The notes under the pieces were generated by a model. That model was not told where the DNA came from. It did no database searches and was given only the letters and a program-made list of their open reading frames with translations. A DNA stretch of 64,000 bases from Nocardiopsis composta (GTDB lineage Bacteria; Actinomycetota; Actinomycetes; Streptosporangiales; Streptosporangiaceae), in assembly GCF_014200805.1 (NCBI RefSeq), contig NZ_JACHDB010000002.1, forward strand, positions 620,001 to 684,000, written 5' to 3'. Of this stretch, positions 31,894 to 39,914 are shown one piece after another; the stretch's first letter is position 1; each line of letters opens with the position of its first letter. Position numbers and translations under genes: made by a program.

Positions 31894-32556
31894 CTACTCC
31901 AGCCCGAACCGGTAGCCGTAGCCGCGGATGGTGGTGATCAGCCCGGGCCGGTCCAGCTTGGCGCGGAGCTGGGTCATGTGCACGTCCAGGGTCCGGGAGA
32001 CCGCCAGGTAGGCGTCGCCCCATACCTCGTCCAGCAGGACCTCCCGGCTGACCGCGCTGCCGGCCCGCCGGGCCAGCGCCGCGAGCAGGTCGAACTCCTT
32101 GCCGGTGAGCCGCACCTCGGCGCCGCCGACGGTGACCCGCCGGCTCTCCAGGTCGATCCGCACGTCGCCCTCCACCACCTCACGCGCCGCCGGCTCCTCG
32201 CGGTGCGCCGACCGCCGCGCCACCGCCTCGATGCGGGCCAGCATCTCGCCGGCCCGCACCGGTTTGACCAGGTAGTCGTCGGCGCCCCAGCGCAGCCCGC
32301 GCATCACCGAGGGCTCGTCGGAGCGGGCGGTCAGGATGATCACCGGGACCTGGGTGACCCGGCGCAGCTTGCGCAGCACGTCCAGTCCGTCGCCGTCCGG
32401 CAGGCCCAGGTCGAGCAGCATCAGGTCGGCGCCGTGGTGCCGGGTCAGGGCGTCGGCGCCGCGGCGCAGCCGCACCGCGCTGTGGCCGTTGGCGCCGAGG
32501 AAGTCCGCGATCGCCGCGGACACCCCGTCGTCGTCCTCCACCAGCACGATGCGCAC
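31894..32556 (-). CDS. OmpR-family response regulator
   Basis: A 220-residue regulator. The receiver domain has acidic EDDDG near residue 7, the phospho-acceptor Asp49 in LMLLDLGLPDGDG, LTARSDE and the conserved lysine in DDYLVKPVR; the C-terminal winged helix has LTGKEFDLLAALARRAG and SRTLDVHMTQLRAKL...TTIRGYGYRF. Start is GTG 32556 after GAGGG. It is cotranscribed with the downstream kinase and lies 50 bp after the MHS transporter gene, so the transporter is the obvious target. A palindrome before that transporter is the best operator candidate. Confidence 0.93.
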   Translation of the reverse strand: MRIVLVEDDDGVSAAIADFLGANGHSAVRLRRGADALTRHHGADLMLLDLGLPDGDGLDVLRKLRRVTQVPVIILTARSDEPSVMRGLRWGADDYLVKPVRAGEMLARIEAVARRSAHREEPAAREVVEGDVRIDLESRRVTVGGAEVRLTGKEFDLLAALARRAGSAVSREVLLDEVWGDAYLAVSRTLDVHMTQLRAKLDRPGLITTIRGYGYRFGLE

Positions 32557-32606
32557 CGCGCCGCCCTCGCTTCCTGCCCACCGGATGATCGACGGCGGGC
32601 GGCCGG

Positions 32607-33986
32607 TCAGCGGCCGGCGGCCTGCTGCTCCGGGGCGGCCTCCCCGGCGGGGGGCGCCTGCGCGGCCCGGGCCTCCGCCTCGATCGGAGACGTCTTCGAG
32701 GTCTCCGTCATCCGAGCGTAGACCAGCAGCGACACCAGGATGCACCCGCTGACGTAGTAGAAGAACAGGCTCTCGTGCCCGGACTGCTTGAGCAGCAGCG
32801 CGATGTACTCCGCGGTGCCGCCGAAGATGGACACGGTCAGCGCGTAGGGCAGGCCGACGCCCAGCGCGCGGATGCTGGTCGGAAAGAGCTCGGCCTTGAC
32901 GATGGCGTTGATCGAGGTGTAGCCGGTGACGATCACCAGGGCGGCGACCATCAGGAAGAACGCCATGACCACCGACCGGGTGCCGGCGAGCGCGGACATC
33001 AGCGGGACCGTGCACACGGTGCCGGCGATGCCGAAGAAGAGCAGCAGCGGGCGGCGGCCGACCTTGTCGGAGAGCGCCCCGGCGATCGGCTGCAGCACCA
33101 CGAAGACCAGCAGCGCGAGGAAGTTGATCCAGGCCACCGACGCCTTGTCGATGCCCGAGGTGTTGATCATAAATTTCTGCAGGTAGGTCGTGTAGGTGTA
33201 GAACGCGACCGTGCCGCCCAGGGTCAGGCCGGCCACCGTCAGGCAGGCCTTGGGGTGCGCGAGCAGCGCGCGCAGCGTGCCGCCCTTGGGCTTGTCGCCG
33301 GCCCCGGCCGCGGTGGCGCTCTCCCGCTGGAAGCTCTCCGACTCCTCCATCGAGCGGCGCAGCCACATCACCACGATCGCGCCGGCGGCGCCGATCACGA
33401 ACGCGATCCGCCAGCCCCAGGAGTCCATCGCCGCCGGGCTCAGCGTCTGCTGCAGCACGATCTGCACGCCCAGCGCGGTGAGCTGGCCGGCGGTCAGCGT
33501 CACGTACTGGAAGCTGGAGTAGAAGCCGCGCCGCCCGGGCGAGGCCACCTCGGACAGGTAGGTGGCGGAGGTGGCGTACTCGCCGCCGACCGAGACGCCC
33601 TGGGTGAGCCGGGCCAGCACCAGCAGGATCGGGGCGGCCACGCCGATCGAGGCGTAGCTCGGGGTCAGCGCGATCACCAGCGACCCGACCGCCATCAGGG
33701 TCACCGACAGGGTGAGCGCGGAGCGGCGGCCGTACCGGTCGGCGTACCGCCCGAGCAGCCAGCCGCCGATCGGCCGCATCAGGAAGCCCACCGCGAACAC
33801 CGCTGCGGTGTTCAGCAGCTGCGCCGTCTGGTCCCCGGCGGGGAAGAACGCGTGCGCGAAATAGACGCTGAACGCGGTGTAGGCGTACCAGTCGTACCAC
33901 TCGATCAGGTTCCCGACGGAACCCTTGAACACGTTCGCGATGACCCGGCGCTCGCCTGTGCCGCGGCGCTCTCCTGTCGTTGCCAC
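32607..33986 (-). CDS. MHS-family MFS transporter (alpha-ketoglutarate permease-like)
   Basis: A 459-residue proton symporter of the metabolite:H+ group. It begins VFKGSVGNLIEWYDWYAYTAFSVYFA, the MHS hallmark, with the loop RYADRYGRRSALTLSV and LARLTQGVSVGGEYATSATYLSE, closest in feel to KgtP/dicarboxylate permeases. Twelve helices are visible. GTG 33986 follows AAGGAGG; an open frame upstream adds 16 residues but would cover the promoter. It heads an operon with a response regulator and kinase, and a binding lipoprotein lies further down. A perfect 7-bp inverted repeat lies just upstream. The substrate is inferred only from the family. Confidence 0.9.
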   Translation of the reverse strand: MATTGERRGTGERRVIANVFKGSVGNLIEWYDWYAYTAFSVYFAHAFFPAGDQTAQLLNTAAVFAVGFLMRPIGGWLLGRYADRYGRRSALTLSVTLMAVGSLVIALTPSYASIGVAAPILLVLARLTQGVSVGGEYATSATYLSEVASPGRRGFYSSFQYVTLTAGQLTALGVQIVLQQTLSPAAMDSWGWRIAFVIGAAGAIVVMWLRRSMEESESFQRESATAAGAGDKPKGGTLRALLAHPKACLTVAGLTLGGTVAFYTYTTYLQKFMINTSGIDKASVAWINFLALLVFVVLQPIAGALSDKVGRRPLLLFFGIAGTVCTVPLMSALAGTRSVVMAFFLMVAALVIVTGYTSINAIVKAELFPTSIRALGVGLPYALTVSIFGGTAEYIALLLKQSGHESLFFYYVSGCILVSLLVYARMTETSKTSPIEAEARAAQAPPAGEAAPEQQAAGR

Positions 33987-34002
33987 TGAGCCTCCTTGCT
34001 GT

Positions 34003-34024
34003 GTCGCACAACACACCGTGCGAC
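34003..34024. promoter_or_regulatory. Palindrome upstream of MHS transporter
   Basis: GTCGCAC (34003-34009), 8 bp, GTGCGAC (34018-34024): exact inverted repeat 17 bp before the transporter start. Candidate binding site for the adjacent response regulator or for another repressor. Confidence 0.5.
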
Positions 34025-34079
34025 CGGAGTTCATGCAACGGCAAAGCAGAGGCCGTCTTTCTTACATCCGCTTAACAGA

Positions 34080-34107
34080 ACCGGGCGGCGGAGCTCCGCC
34101 GCCCGGT
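34080..34107 (-). terminator. Terminator of DUF418 gene
   Basis: Perfect 14-bp palindrome arms without spacer (34080-34093, 34094-34107), 36 bp after the stop of the DUF418 gene on the minus strand. A TTCTGTTAA sequence follows on that strand. Confidence 0.7.
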
Positions 34108-34143
34108 GGCCCGCACCGCGGCCGGAGCCCGGTGCCGCGGGCG

Positions 34144-35415
34144 TCAGCCGCGGCCGATCCGGGCCAGCGCCGCCTTCTGCACCGCCTCCAGCGGCCCGGT
34201 CTCGAACCGGCGCAGCCAGAGCGCGCTGCCGGCGATCAGGACGGCGCAGAGCACGGCCCACAGCCCGATCACCCACCACGGGCCGGTCCCGGCGAACCGG
34301 GAGGCCAGGCCCAGGCCGAAGCCGTAGCAGGCCAGCATGGCCAGCACGTTCTGCAGCACGTAGCCGCTGAGCGCGGTGCGGCCCACCCCGGACAGCGCGG
34401 CGGTCACCGGGCCGGTGCGGTGCATCCGGTCGTAGACCAGGCCGACCAGCCCGGCCAGGCCGATCGCCGCGATCGGTGCGCCGATGTACCGCTCCACCAG
34501 TAGAAACTCCGGCCCGGCGAGGGACGCCGCGGCCTTCAGCGGCAGCCCGGCCCCCAGCCCCCAGGCGGCCATCCGCACCCGCAGCCGGCGCCCCTCGGCG
34601 CCGGGGGAGAATGCGCCGGCCCGGAACAGCGCCACGCCGGCCAGGAAGAGCACCAGCAGCAGCCCGAAGGTCAGCACCGGCTCCATCCGCATCAGCAGCA
34701 CGTTCTGCAGCCGGAACGCGATCTGCTCGGGGTAGCTCCCCTCGGTGTAGAGCCGTACCACGTCGGGGCCGACCGGGAGCCCGCCGGCGTCCGTCCGGGC
34801 GGCGGCCACCAGCACCGCCGTGCCCGCGGCCATCAGCGCCAGGTGCAGGGCGCCGGCGCCCCGGGCGACGGCTCTGCGCAGCCGCGTCCCGCGAGCCAGC
34901 AGCCAGGCGGTGACCAGCGCGGTCACCGCGTACCCCATCAGCACGTCCCAGGCGAAGACCAGGGTGAAGTGCACCAGGCCCTCGACGAACAGGAAGAGCG
35001 CCCGCCACTTGTACGGGCCGGGCCAGCTCAGCCCGCGCCGGGCCGCGGAGCGGAACTGGATCGCCAGCCCTGCGCCGAACAGCAGGGTGAGCAGGGAGAG
35101 CGAGGTGCCGTTGGCGGCGAACCGGAACAGCGCCTCGGCGATGACCGCGGGGGCCGGGTCGGCCGGGATCGAGGCGAGCGAGGGCGCGTCGCCCCCGCTG
35201 AGCATGCCGAGCTCCGCCCCCGGGGCGGTGAAGATCCAGATGTTGGTGCCGAGCGTGCCCAGGATCGCCAGGCCGCGCAGCACGTCGAGCAGTGGCAGTC
35301 GGCCGGCGCGCCGTCCCCCGGGCGCCGGCCGCCGTGCGGTGTCGTCCTTTCCGGTGGGCGGTGCGTCCGCGGCATCGCCCCGCCGGGCGTCCGGTTCGGT
35401 CGCGGTCTCGTCCAT
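34144..35415 (-). CDS. DUF418 membrane protein (second copy)
   Basis: A 423-residue multi-pass membrane protein. A hydrophilic N-terminus is followed by LPLLDVLRGLAILGTLGTNIW, then FRFAANGTSLSLLTLLFGAGLAIQ, and the C-terminal DUF418 block starting VGRTALSGYVLQNVLAML, equivalent to the block in the 5985-7247 gene. About ten helices. Despite the shared family the two proteins are clearly diverged. ATG 35415 is chosen as the first start that fits the family; upstream sequence is Arg-rich non-coding. Monocistronic, with its own terminator. Function unknown; some DUF418 proteins are suspected acyl or small-molecule transporters. Confidence 0.85.
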   Translation of the reverse strand: MDETATEPDARRGDAADAPPTGKDDTARRPAPGGRRAGRLPLLDVLRGLAILGTLGTNIWIFTAPGAELGMLSGGDAPSLASIPADPAPAVIAEALFRFAANGTSLSLLTLLFGAGLAIQFRSAARRGLSWPGPYKWRALFLFVEGLVHFTLVFAWDVLMGYAVTALVTAWLLARGTRLRRAVARGAGALHLALMAAGTAVLVAAARTDAGGLPVGPDVVRLYTEGSYPEQIAFRLQNVLLMRMEPVLTFGLLLVLFLAGVALFRAGAFSPGAEGRRLRVRMAAWGLGAGLPLKAAASLAGPEFLLVERYIGAPIAAIGLAGLVGLVYDRMHRTGPVTAALSGVGRTALSGYVLQNVLAMLACYGFGLGLASRFAGTGPWWVIGLWAVLCAVLIAGSALWLRRFETGPLEAVQKAALARIGRG

Positions 35416-35751
35416 CGTCTTGCGACTCCATCCCCCTCGTCGTGGCGGGGACCGGTCCGCTCGTCCCCGACGACTCCACCCTGGCGCGGATCGCCTCTGC
35501 GGGCCTCCTGCGCGCTGCGGAAAGGGGCGTGCTGCTTTGGATGTAGCCGAGGGTGGCCGCCTCCGCCCTCTGCGGTGACCGCCGCGCCTTTCCCGCCGCC
35601 GTCGCGGCGGCGTTGCGGGCGGGCGGCACCGCGGGCGGGCGGACCGGTGCGGGCGGGCGGAACCCCCATCAGCGATCTGAGGGGCGGCGGGCACGGGAAA
35701 GGGCGGCCCCGGAGGACCGCCCTCACCGGAAAGGCGCCGGCGCGCCCGGCC
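35416..35751. other. Intergenic gap with hairpin
   Basis: 336 bp without a gene. AGGGCGG (35700-35706) and CCGCCCT (35717-35723) form a hairpin that would terminate the minus-strand Ddn-like gene ending at 35752. Confidence 0.55.
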
Positions 35752-36216
35752 TCAGATCCGGACCGTGGTGCTGCGCACGATCTCGAACACCGGGTGCCGG
35801 TGCGCCTCGTCGCGGAACGCCTCCACCGGGGAGTCCGGTGCGGCCTGGAAGTAGGGGCCGACCACCGCGGCCCGCGGGTGCCGCAGGTACTCCCTGAGCA
35901 CCGGCGCGGCGCGCTCCGGGCCGACCTCCACCACGCTGACCAGCTCCAGCCAGCCGCCCTGGCGCAGGGTCGCGAAGCCGTCCTTGCGGATGTTGCGCAC
36001 CCAGCCGACCTCGCCGTAGGGCGCGACGAGGAACCGGCCCTGCTCGTTCTCGATCAGGCTGACCGGGGTCGTGCGGAGCAGGCCCGAGGTGCGGCCGCGG
36101 GTGGTCAGCGCCCAGACATCGGACGGAACCCAGCCGTACTTGGCCAGGCGCTCCACCAGCGCGTCGAAGGTGTGCCGGAGCCTGCCGGCCCGGAACACCT
36201 TGGTGTCGTTCCCCAT
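35752..36216 (-). CDS. Deazaflavin (F420)-dependent nitroreductase-family protein
   Basis: A 154-residue split-barrel protein of the Ddn/Rv3547 family, which use reduced cofactor F420 to reduce quinones or nitro compounds. Typical features are the basic N-terminal helix, VWALTTRGRTSGLLRTTPVSLIE, FLVAPYGEVGWVRNIRKDG and LREYLRHPRAA. ATG 36216 is preferred over an in-frame start ten codons earlier because GAGGGAG lies at the right distance. It lies 66 bp downstream of the acyl-CoA dehydrogenase on the same strand and may belong to that operon. Some family members bind F420 without known activity. Confidence 0.85.
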   Translation of the reverse strand: MGNDTKVFRAGRLRHTFDALVERLAKYGWVPSDVWALTTRGRTSGLLRTTPVSLIENEQGRFLVAPYGEVGWVRNIRKDGFATLRQGGWLELVSVVEVGPERAAPVLREYLRHPRAAVVGPYFQAAPDSPVEAFRDEAHRHPVFEIVRSTTVRI

Positions 36217-36282
36217 CGACAACTCCCTCACTCGGTTCACCCCCATTGTGGTGGGTGCGCCGGCGCCCGGGCGACGCCCGGG

Positions 36283-37473
36283 TCAGCGGAACGCCGAGAC
36301 GCCGGTCACCGCCTGCCCGATGCTCAGTGCGTGGATCTCCTCGGTGCCCTCGTAGGTGGCCACCGTCTCCAGGTTCACCATGTGCCTGATCACCGGGTAC
36401 TCCAGGGTGATGCCGTTGGCGCCGTGCACCGAGCGGGCGGTGCGGGCGACCCGCTGCGCCGCCGCCACGTTGGCGAACTTACCGAAGCTCACGTGGTTGT
36501 GGTGGCAGGCGCCGTCGTCCTTGAGCCGGCCGATCTGCAGTGCGGTCAGCCCGGCCTGGTTGACGTCGACCACCATGTCGGCGAGCTTGCGCTGGGTGAG
36601 CTGGAAGGCGCCGATCGGCCGGCCGAACTGCTCCCGGGTGCCGGCGTAGTCCAGCGCGGCGGCGTAGCAGGCGCGCGCGGCGCCCGCCGCGCCCCACACG
36701 ATGCCGAACCGCGCCTCGTTCAGGCAGGACAGCGGGGAGCCCAGCCCCTTGGAGCCGGGCAGCAGCGCCTCGGCCGGCAGCCGCACCCCGTCCAGCACCA
36801 GCTCGGAGGTGATCGAGGCGCGCAGCGACAGCTTGTGGTGGACGGTGTTGGCGGTGAACCCGGGCGTGCCGGCCGGCACCAGGAAGCCGCGGATGCCCTC
36901 GTCGGTGGCGGCCCAGACCACCGCCACGTCGGCCACCGAGCCGTTGGTGATCCACATCTTGGTGCCGTCCAGCACCCAGTCGGTGCCGTCCCGGCGGGCG
37001 CGGGTGCGCATCGAGCCCGGGTCGCTGCCGGAGTCGGGCTCGGTCAGCCCGAAGCAGCCGATCGCCTCGCCGGCCGCCATCCGCGGCAGCCACTCCTGCT
37101 TCTGCTCCTCGGAGCCGAACTTGTGGATCGCGGTCATCGCCAGCGAGCCCTGCACCGAGACGAAGCTGCGCAGCCCGGAGTCGACCGCCTCCAGCTCGCG
37201 GCAGGCCAGGCCGTAGGAGACCGCGCCGGCCCCGGCGCAGCCGTAGCCCTGCAGGTGCATGCCGAACACGCCGAGCTCGCCGAAGCGCTTGGCCAGTCCG
37301 CGCGGGTCGGGGATGGTGCCGGCCTCGAACCACTCGGCGACGTTGGGCGCCAGTTCGGCGTCGGCGAAGGCGCGCACCGCGTCGCGGATGTCGCGCTCCT
37401 CGGAGGTGAGCGAGCGGTCCACGGCGAGGAAGTCGGCCGGGTCGGGGGCGGGGGCCTTGTGCTGGTCGGTCAT
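36283..37473 (-). CDS. Acyl-CoA dehydrogenase, glutaryl-CoA dehydrogenase-like
   Basis: A 396-residue FAD enzyme. The acyl-CoA dehydrogenase signatures are GCFGLTEPDSGSDPGSM and KMWITNGSVADVAVVWA, with the C-terminal catalytic glutamate in VATYEGTEEIHALSIGQAVTG. This tail and the N-terminal layout are those of glutaryl-CoA dehydrogenases, which oxidise and decarboxylate glutaryl-CoA to crotonyl-CoA. It follows a family III CoA-transferase by 88 bp, matching the glutarate activation plus dehydrogenation pair known from lysine and glutarate degradation. Product assignment is by family resemblance and context. Confidence 0.85.
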   Translation of the reverse strand: MTDQHKAPAPDPADFLAVDRSLTSEERDIRDAVRAFADAELAPNVAEWFEAGTIPDPRGLAKRFGELGVFGMHLQGYGCAGAGAVSYGLACRELEAVDSGLRSFVSVQGSLAMTAIHKFGSEEQKQEWLPRMAAGEAIGCFGLTEPDSGSDPGSMRTRARRDGTDWVLDGTKMWITNGSVADVAVVWAATDEGIRGFLVPAGTPGFTANTVHHKLSLRASITSELVLDGVRLPAEALLPGSKGLGSPLSCLNEARFGIVWGAAGAARACYAAALDYAGTREQFGRPIGAFQLTQRKLADMVVDVNQAGLTALQIGRLKDDGACHHNHVSFGKFANVAAAQRVARTARSVHGANGITLEYPVIRHMVNLETVATYEGTEEIHALSIGQAVTGVSAFR

Positions 37474-37561
37474 CGGGAACTCCTCGGGATCCGGCTCCCG
37501 GCCGGGGCCGGGAGGCAGCTGCGGTCGTCGGTACGGGTGGACGGGTTCGGGTGCGCCGGTG

Positions 37562-38860
37562 TCACGGCCGCTCCGGAGCGGCGGGCTCCGGCGGGGCGGC
37601 CTGGTGCACGGCGCCCCGCTCGATCAGGCCGGCGATGCGCTCCTCGGGCAGCCCGAGCTCGCGCAGGAGCCGGACCGAGTGCTCGCCCAGCAGCGGCGGC
37701 GGCAGCGGCGGGCCGGCCGGGGCGCCGGCGCCCGCCGGGTCGGCGAGCAGCCGGAAGCCGGCGCGGACCGTCTCCAGCGGCCCGGCGGTGGGGTGCTCGA
37801 CCCGGACGGTCACGTCGTCGCCGGCCGCGTCGGCGGAGCGGATCGCGTCCAGCACGCCGCGCACCCGGCCCACCGGGACGCCCGCGGCCAGCAGCAGCTT
37901 CAGCCATTCGGCGGCGGGGCGGGCGCGCAGCGTCCGGGTCAGCTCGCCGACCAGGACCTCCCGGTGGCGGACCCGGTCGGGGTTGGTGCCGAACCGCGGG
38001 TCGGCGGCGAGGTCGGAGCGGTCCAGGGCGCCGCACAGCTTCTGGAACAGCGCGTCGTTGCCGGCGGCGATCACCAGGTCCGCGTCGGCGGTGGGGAACA
38101 CCTGGTAGGGCACGATCGTGGAGTGCGCGTTGCCCATCCGCGGCGGCTCGGCGCCGGTCACCAGGGCCTGCTGGGCCAGGTTCACCAGGCCGGACAGAGC
38201 GGAGTTGACCAGGGTCGCCTCGACGTGCGCGCCCTGCCCGGTGGCGCGGGCGCGCAGCAGCGCCCCGAGCACCCCCACCGCGGCGTTCAGCCCGGTGAGC
38301 ACGTCGGTGATGGCCACGCCCACCTTGTAGCCGGGGCCGTCGGGGGCGCCGGTGACGCCCATCAGGCCGCTCTCGGCCTGCACGATCACGTCGAAGCCGG
38401 GGCGCCCGGCCGGGGCGTGCTCCGGGCCGAAGCCGCTGATGGAGCAGTAGACCAGGGCCGGGTTGCGCTCGCGCAGCGCGTCGAAGCCCAGGCCGAGCCG
38501 CTCGGCGACGCCCGGCCGGAAGTTCTGGATGACCACGTCGGAGCGGGCGCACAGCTCCTGCACGGCGGCCCGGCCCTCGGGGTCCTTCACGTCCACGGCG
38601 AGGCTGCGCTTGCCGCGGTTGACGGCCAGGTAGTAGGCGGCCTCGCCGCCGGAGTGCGGCGGGCCCCAGGCGCGGGTGTCGTCGCCGCGCCCGGGGTGCT
38701 CGACCTTGACCACCTCGGCGCCCATGTCGGCGAGGAGCATGGTGGCGTAGGGCCCGGCCAGCACCCGGGACAGGTCGGCGACGCGGACCCCGGCGAGCGG
38801 TCCGCCCGCGGGGGAGGGGGGCGCGGGTTCCGCGCCGGCGGTGGACGGGGTTTCGGTCAT
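37562..38860 (-). CDS. Family III (CaiB/BaiF) CoA-transferase
   Basis: A 432-residue enzyme that moves CoA between carboxylic acids. It shows VADLSRVLAGPYATMLLADMGAEVVKVE, NRGKRSLAVDVKDPEGR, NFRPGVAERLGLGFDAL and the catalytic aspartate in GRPGFDVIVQAESG. With the adjacent glutaryl-CoA dehydrogenase-like gene, a succinate:glutarate CoA-transferase role is likely (inference). ATG 38860 fits the family, but the nearest purine-rich site (AGGGAG, about 38875) is better placed for neither this nor the GTG at 38872, so the start is open by four codons. It begins shortly after the DUF3870 stop, in one operon. Confidence 0.88.
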   Translation of the reverse strand: MTETPSTAGAEPAPPSPAGGPLAGVRVADLSRVLAGPYATMLLADMGAEVVKVEHPGRGDDTRAWGPPHSGGEAAYYLAVNRGKRSLAVDVKDPEGRAAVQELCARSDVVIQNFRPGVAERLGLGFDALRERNPALVYCSISGFGPEHAPAGRPGFDVIVQAESGLMGVTGAPDGPGYKVGVAITDVLTGLNAAVGVLGALLRARATGQGAHVEATLVNSALSGLVNLAQQALVTGAEPPRMGNAHSTIVPYQVFPTADADLVIAAGNDALFQKLCGALDRSDLAADPRFGTNPDRVRHREVLVGELTRTLRARPAAEWLKLLLAAGVPVGRVRGVLDAIRSADAAGDDVTVRVEHPTAGPLETVRAGFRLLADPAGAGAPAGPPLPPPLLGEHSVRLLRELGLPEERIAGLIERGAVHQAAPPEPAAPERP

Positions 38861-38878
38861 GGCGGCGTGCACTGCTCC

Positions 38879-39262
38879 CTACTCGGCGCCGCGGCCGCCG
38901 TCGCGGTCGCCGCGCTCGTCTCGGAGTTGGTGGTAGGTCTCCAGGCAGCGGCGGAGCGCGGTGGTGAGCGCGGCGCCGGACTGCCCGGCGTACCTGGTCC
39001 TGACCCGCTCGGCGATCTCGGGGAGGTCCTCGACGACGGAGAGCCCTTCGACCAGGGCGCGGAAGAACTCCTTGGCCAGGTCGGTGAGGAGGGTGGTGTC
39101 GGCCGCGACGATCACCCCGTCGGACAGGCGCACGGCGAGCACCACGCCGAGGCGCTCGTACTGGGAGTGGCTCGCGACCGCGTCGGGCAGCCGGGCGTAG
39201 CCCGAGACCAGGACGACATCGGGGTCGCCGAGCAGGCTCCGGATGTCAACGTGTCCGTACAC
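38879..39262 (-). CDS. DUF3870 protein
   Basis: A 127-residue cytoplasmic protein of the DUF3870 family, seen in VVLVSGYARLPDAVASHSQYERLGVVLAV, ADTTLLTDLAKEFFRALVEG and RYAGQSGAALTTALRRCLETYHQLRDE. The family has no known activity but is often found beside catabolic CoA genes. GTG 39262 has GGAAGGG ten bases before it. It leads the operon with the CoA-transferase and acyl-CoA dehydrogenase, 18 bp or fewer from the next gene. A role in glutarate-type acid metabolism is suggested by position only. Confidence 0.8.
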   Translation of the reverse strand: MYGHVDIRSLLGDPDVVLVSGYARLPDAVASHSQYERLGVVLAVRLSDGVIVAADTTLLTDLAKEFFRALVEGLSVVEDLPEIAERVRTRYAGQSGAALTTALRRCLETYHQLRDERGDRDGGRGAE

Positions 39263-39653
39263 GCGGATGACCCTTCCGTTTTCAGGCAGCCGAAGAACTC
39301 CGTCGACTGGAGTCTCGCGCCTGGCAGGGCGACCCGGGAAGAGCGGGGCGCCCTCAGCGGGAGGGCAGACGACCCAAGTATCCCCGAACCAGGTGGTCGG
39401 TTGTCAACGCCGCCCCGGACCCCCGCGAGGATCCCGGCGCCGTCGCCGCCTCAGGACCGTTCGAGGCGGCGACGGCGCCGGGAGCGCCGCGGGCCGAGGA
39501 GCGGCCATGGACACCTCGTCTCGCTGGATGAGACAAAGGCCGGGGTGGAGCCGGCCTGTGAGGCAGTGCACAGGCGGCGCTGGAATCCCAGCTGGCGAGG
39601 GGTTTCCCGAGGAGGGCGGGGGAGCGGGCGGCCGCTGCGCGGCAGGGTCCTCC
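39263..39653. other. Divergent gap between DUF3870 operon and SAM riboswitch
   Basis: No gene seen. It includes GTCTC-N7-GAGAC near 39518 and CTGTG-N8-CACAG near 39556 as short inverted repeats. Promoters for both directions are expected here. Confidence 0.45.
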
Positions 39654-39684
39654 TTGCGCCGAACCGGACACCGTGAGCTATAGT
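39654..39684 (+). promoter_or_regulatory. Promoter of SAM-riboswitch transcript
   Basis: TTGCGC (39654-39659), 19 bp, TATAGT (39679-39684). Transcription would begin about 39690, at the first base of the aptamer. Confidence 0.6.
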
Positions 39685-39689
39685 CCCGC

Positions 39690-39773
39690 ACAGGTCATGA
39701 GCGCCAGCGACAAGCCCCGGCTAGCTGGCCGGCAACCCTCCTTCCGCGGTGGGGTGCCCCGGGTGAGGACCAG
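39690..39773 (+). ncRNA. SAM-IV (SAM-I/IV family) riboswitch
   Basis: The P1 stem pairs GGTC (39693-39696) with GACC (39768-39771). GCCAGC ... GCTGGC form P2, and the conserved core AAGCCCCGGCT plus GGCCGGCAACC follows, then a GGGGTGCCCCGGGTGA arm. This is the core of the actinobacterial SAM-IV riboswitch. It senses S-adenosylmethionine and lies 142 bp upstream of the desulfurase-like gene. TTCTCC (39878-39883) can pair with GGAGAA (39906-39911) in the ribosome-binding site, giving a plausible translational switch. Confidence 0.88.
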
Positions 39774-39914
39774 GTCGAGACACGACCGCTTTTCCGTAAC
39801 CGTGTCAGGCAAGCGCGGACCCCCGCGGGTTCGAGTCGGACGCACCCCTGTGCCCGCCGAGGCCACCAGGGGGCGCCTTCTCCCGGGGTCCCGATGACCT
39901 CATGAGGAGAACCG

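Noticed and set aside
29183-32023. 946-codon minus-strand frame covering kinase and gap
   Set aside because: It is an alternate frame of the kinase gene; the kinase frame has all the conserved motifs.
39557-39572. GTGAGGCAG as a third PyrR-type site
   Set aside because: It matches only part of the loop, is far from any pyrimidine gene and lies in an intergenic region before the SAM riboswitch.
39826-39852. tRNA T-arm-like GGGTTCGAGTC
   Set aside because: No acceptor, D or anticodon arms can be placed around it; it lies in the riboswitch expression region.
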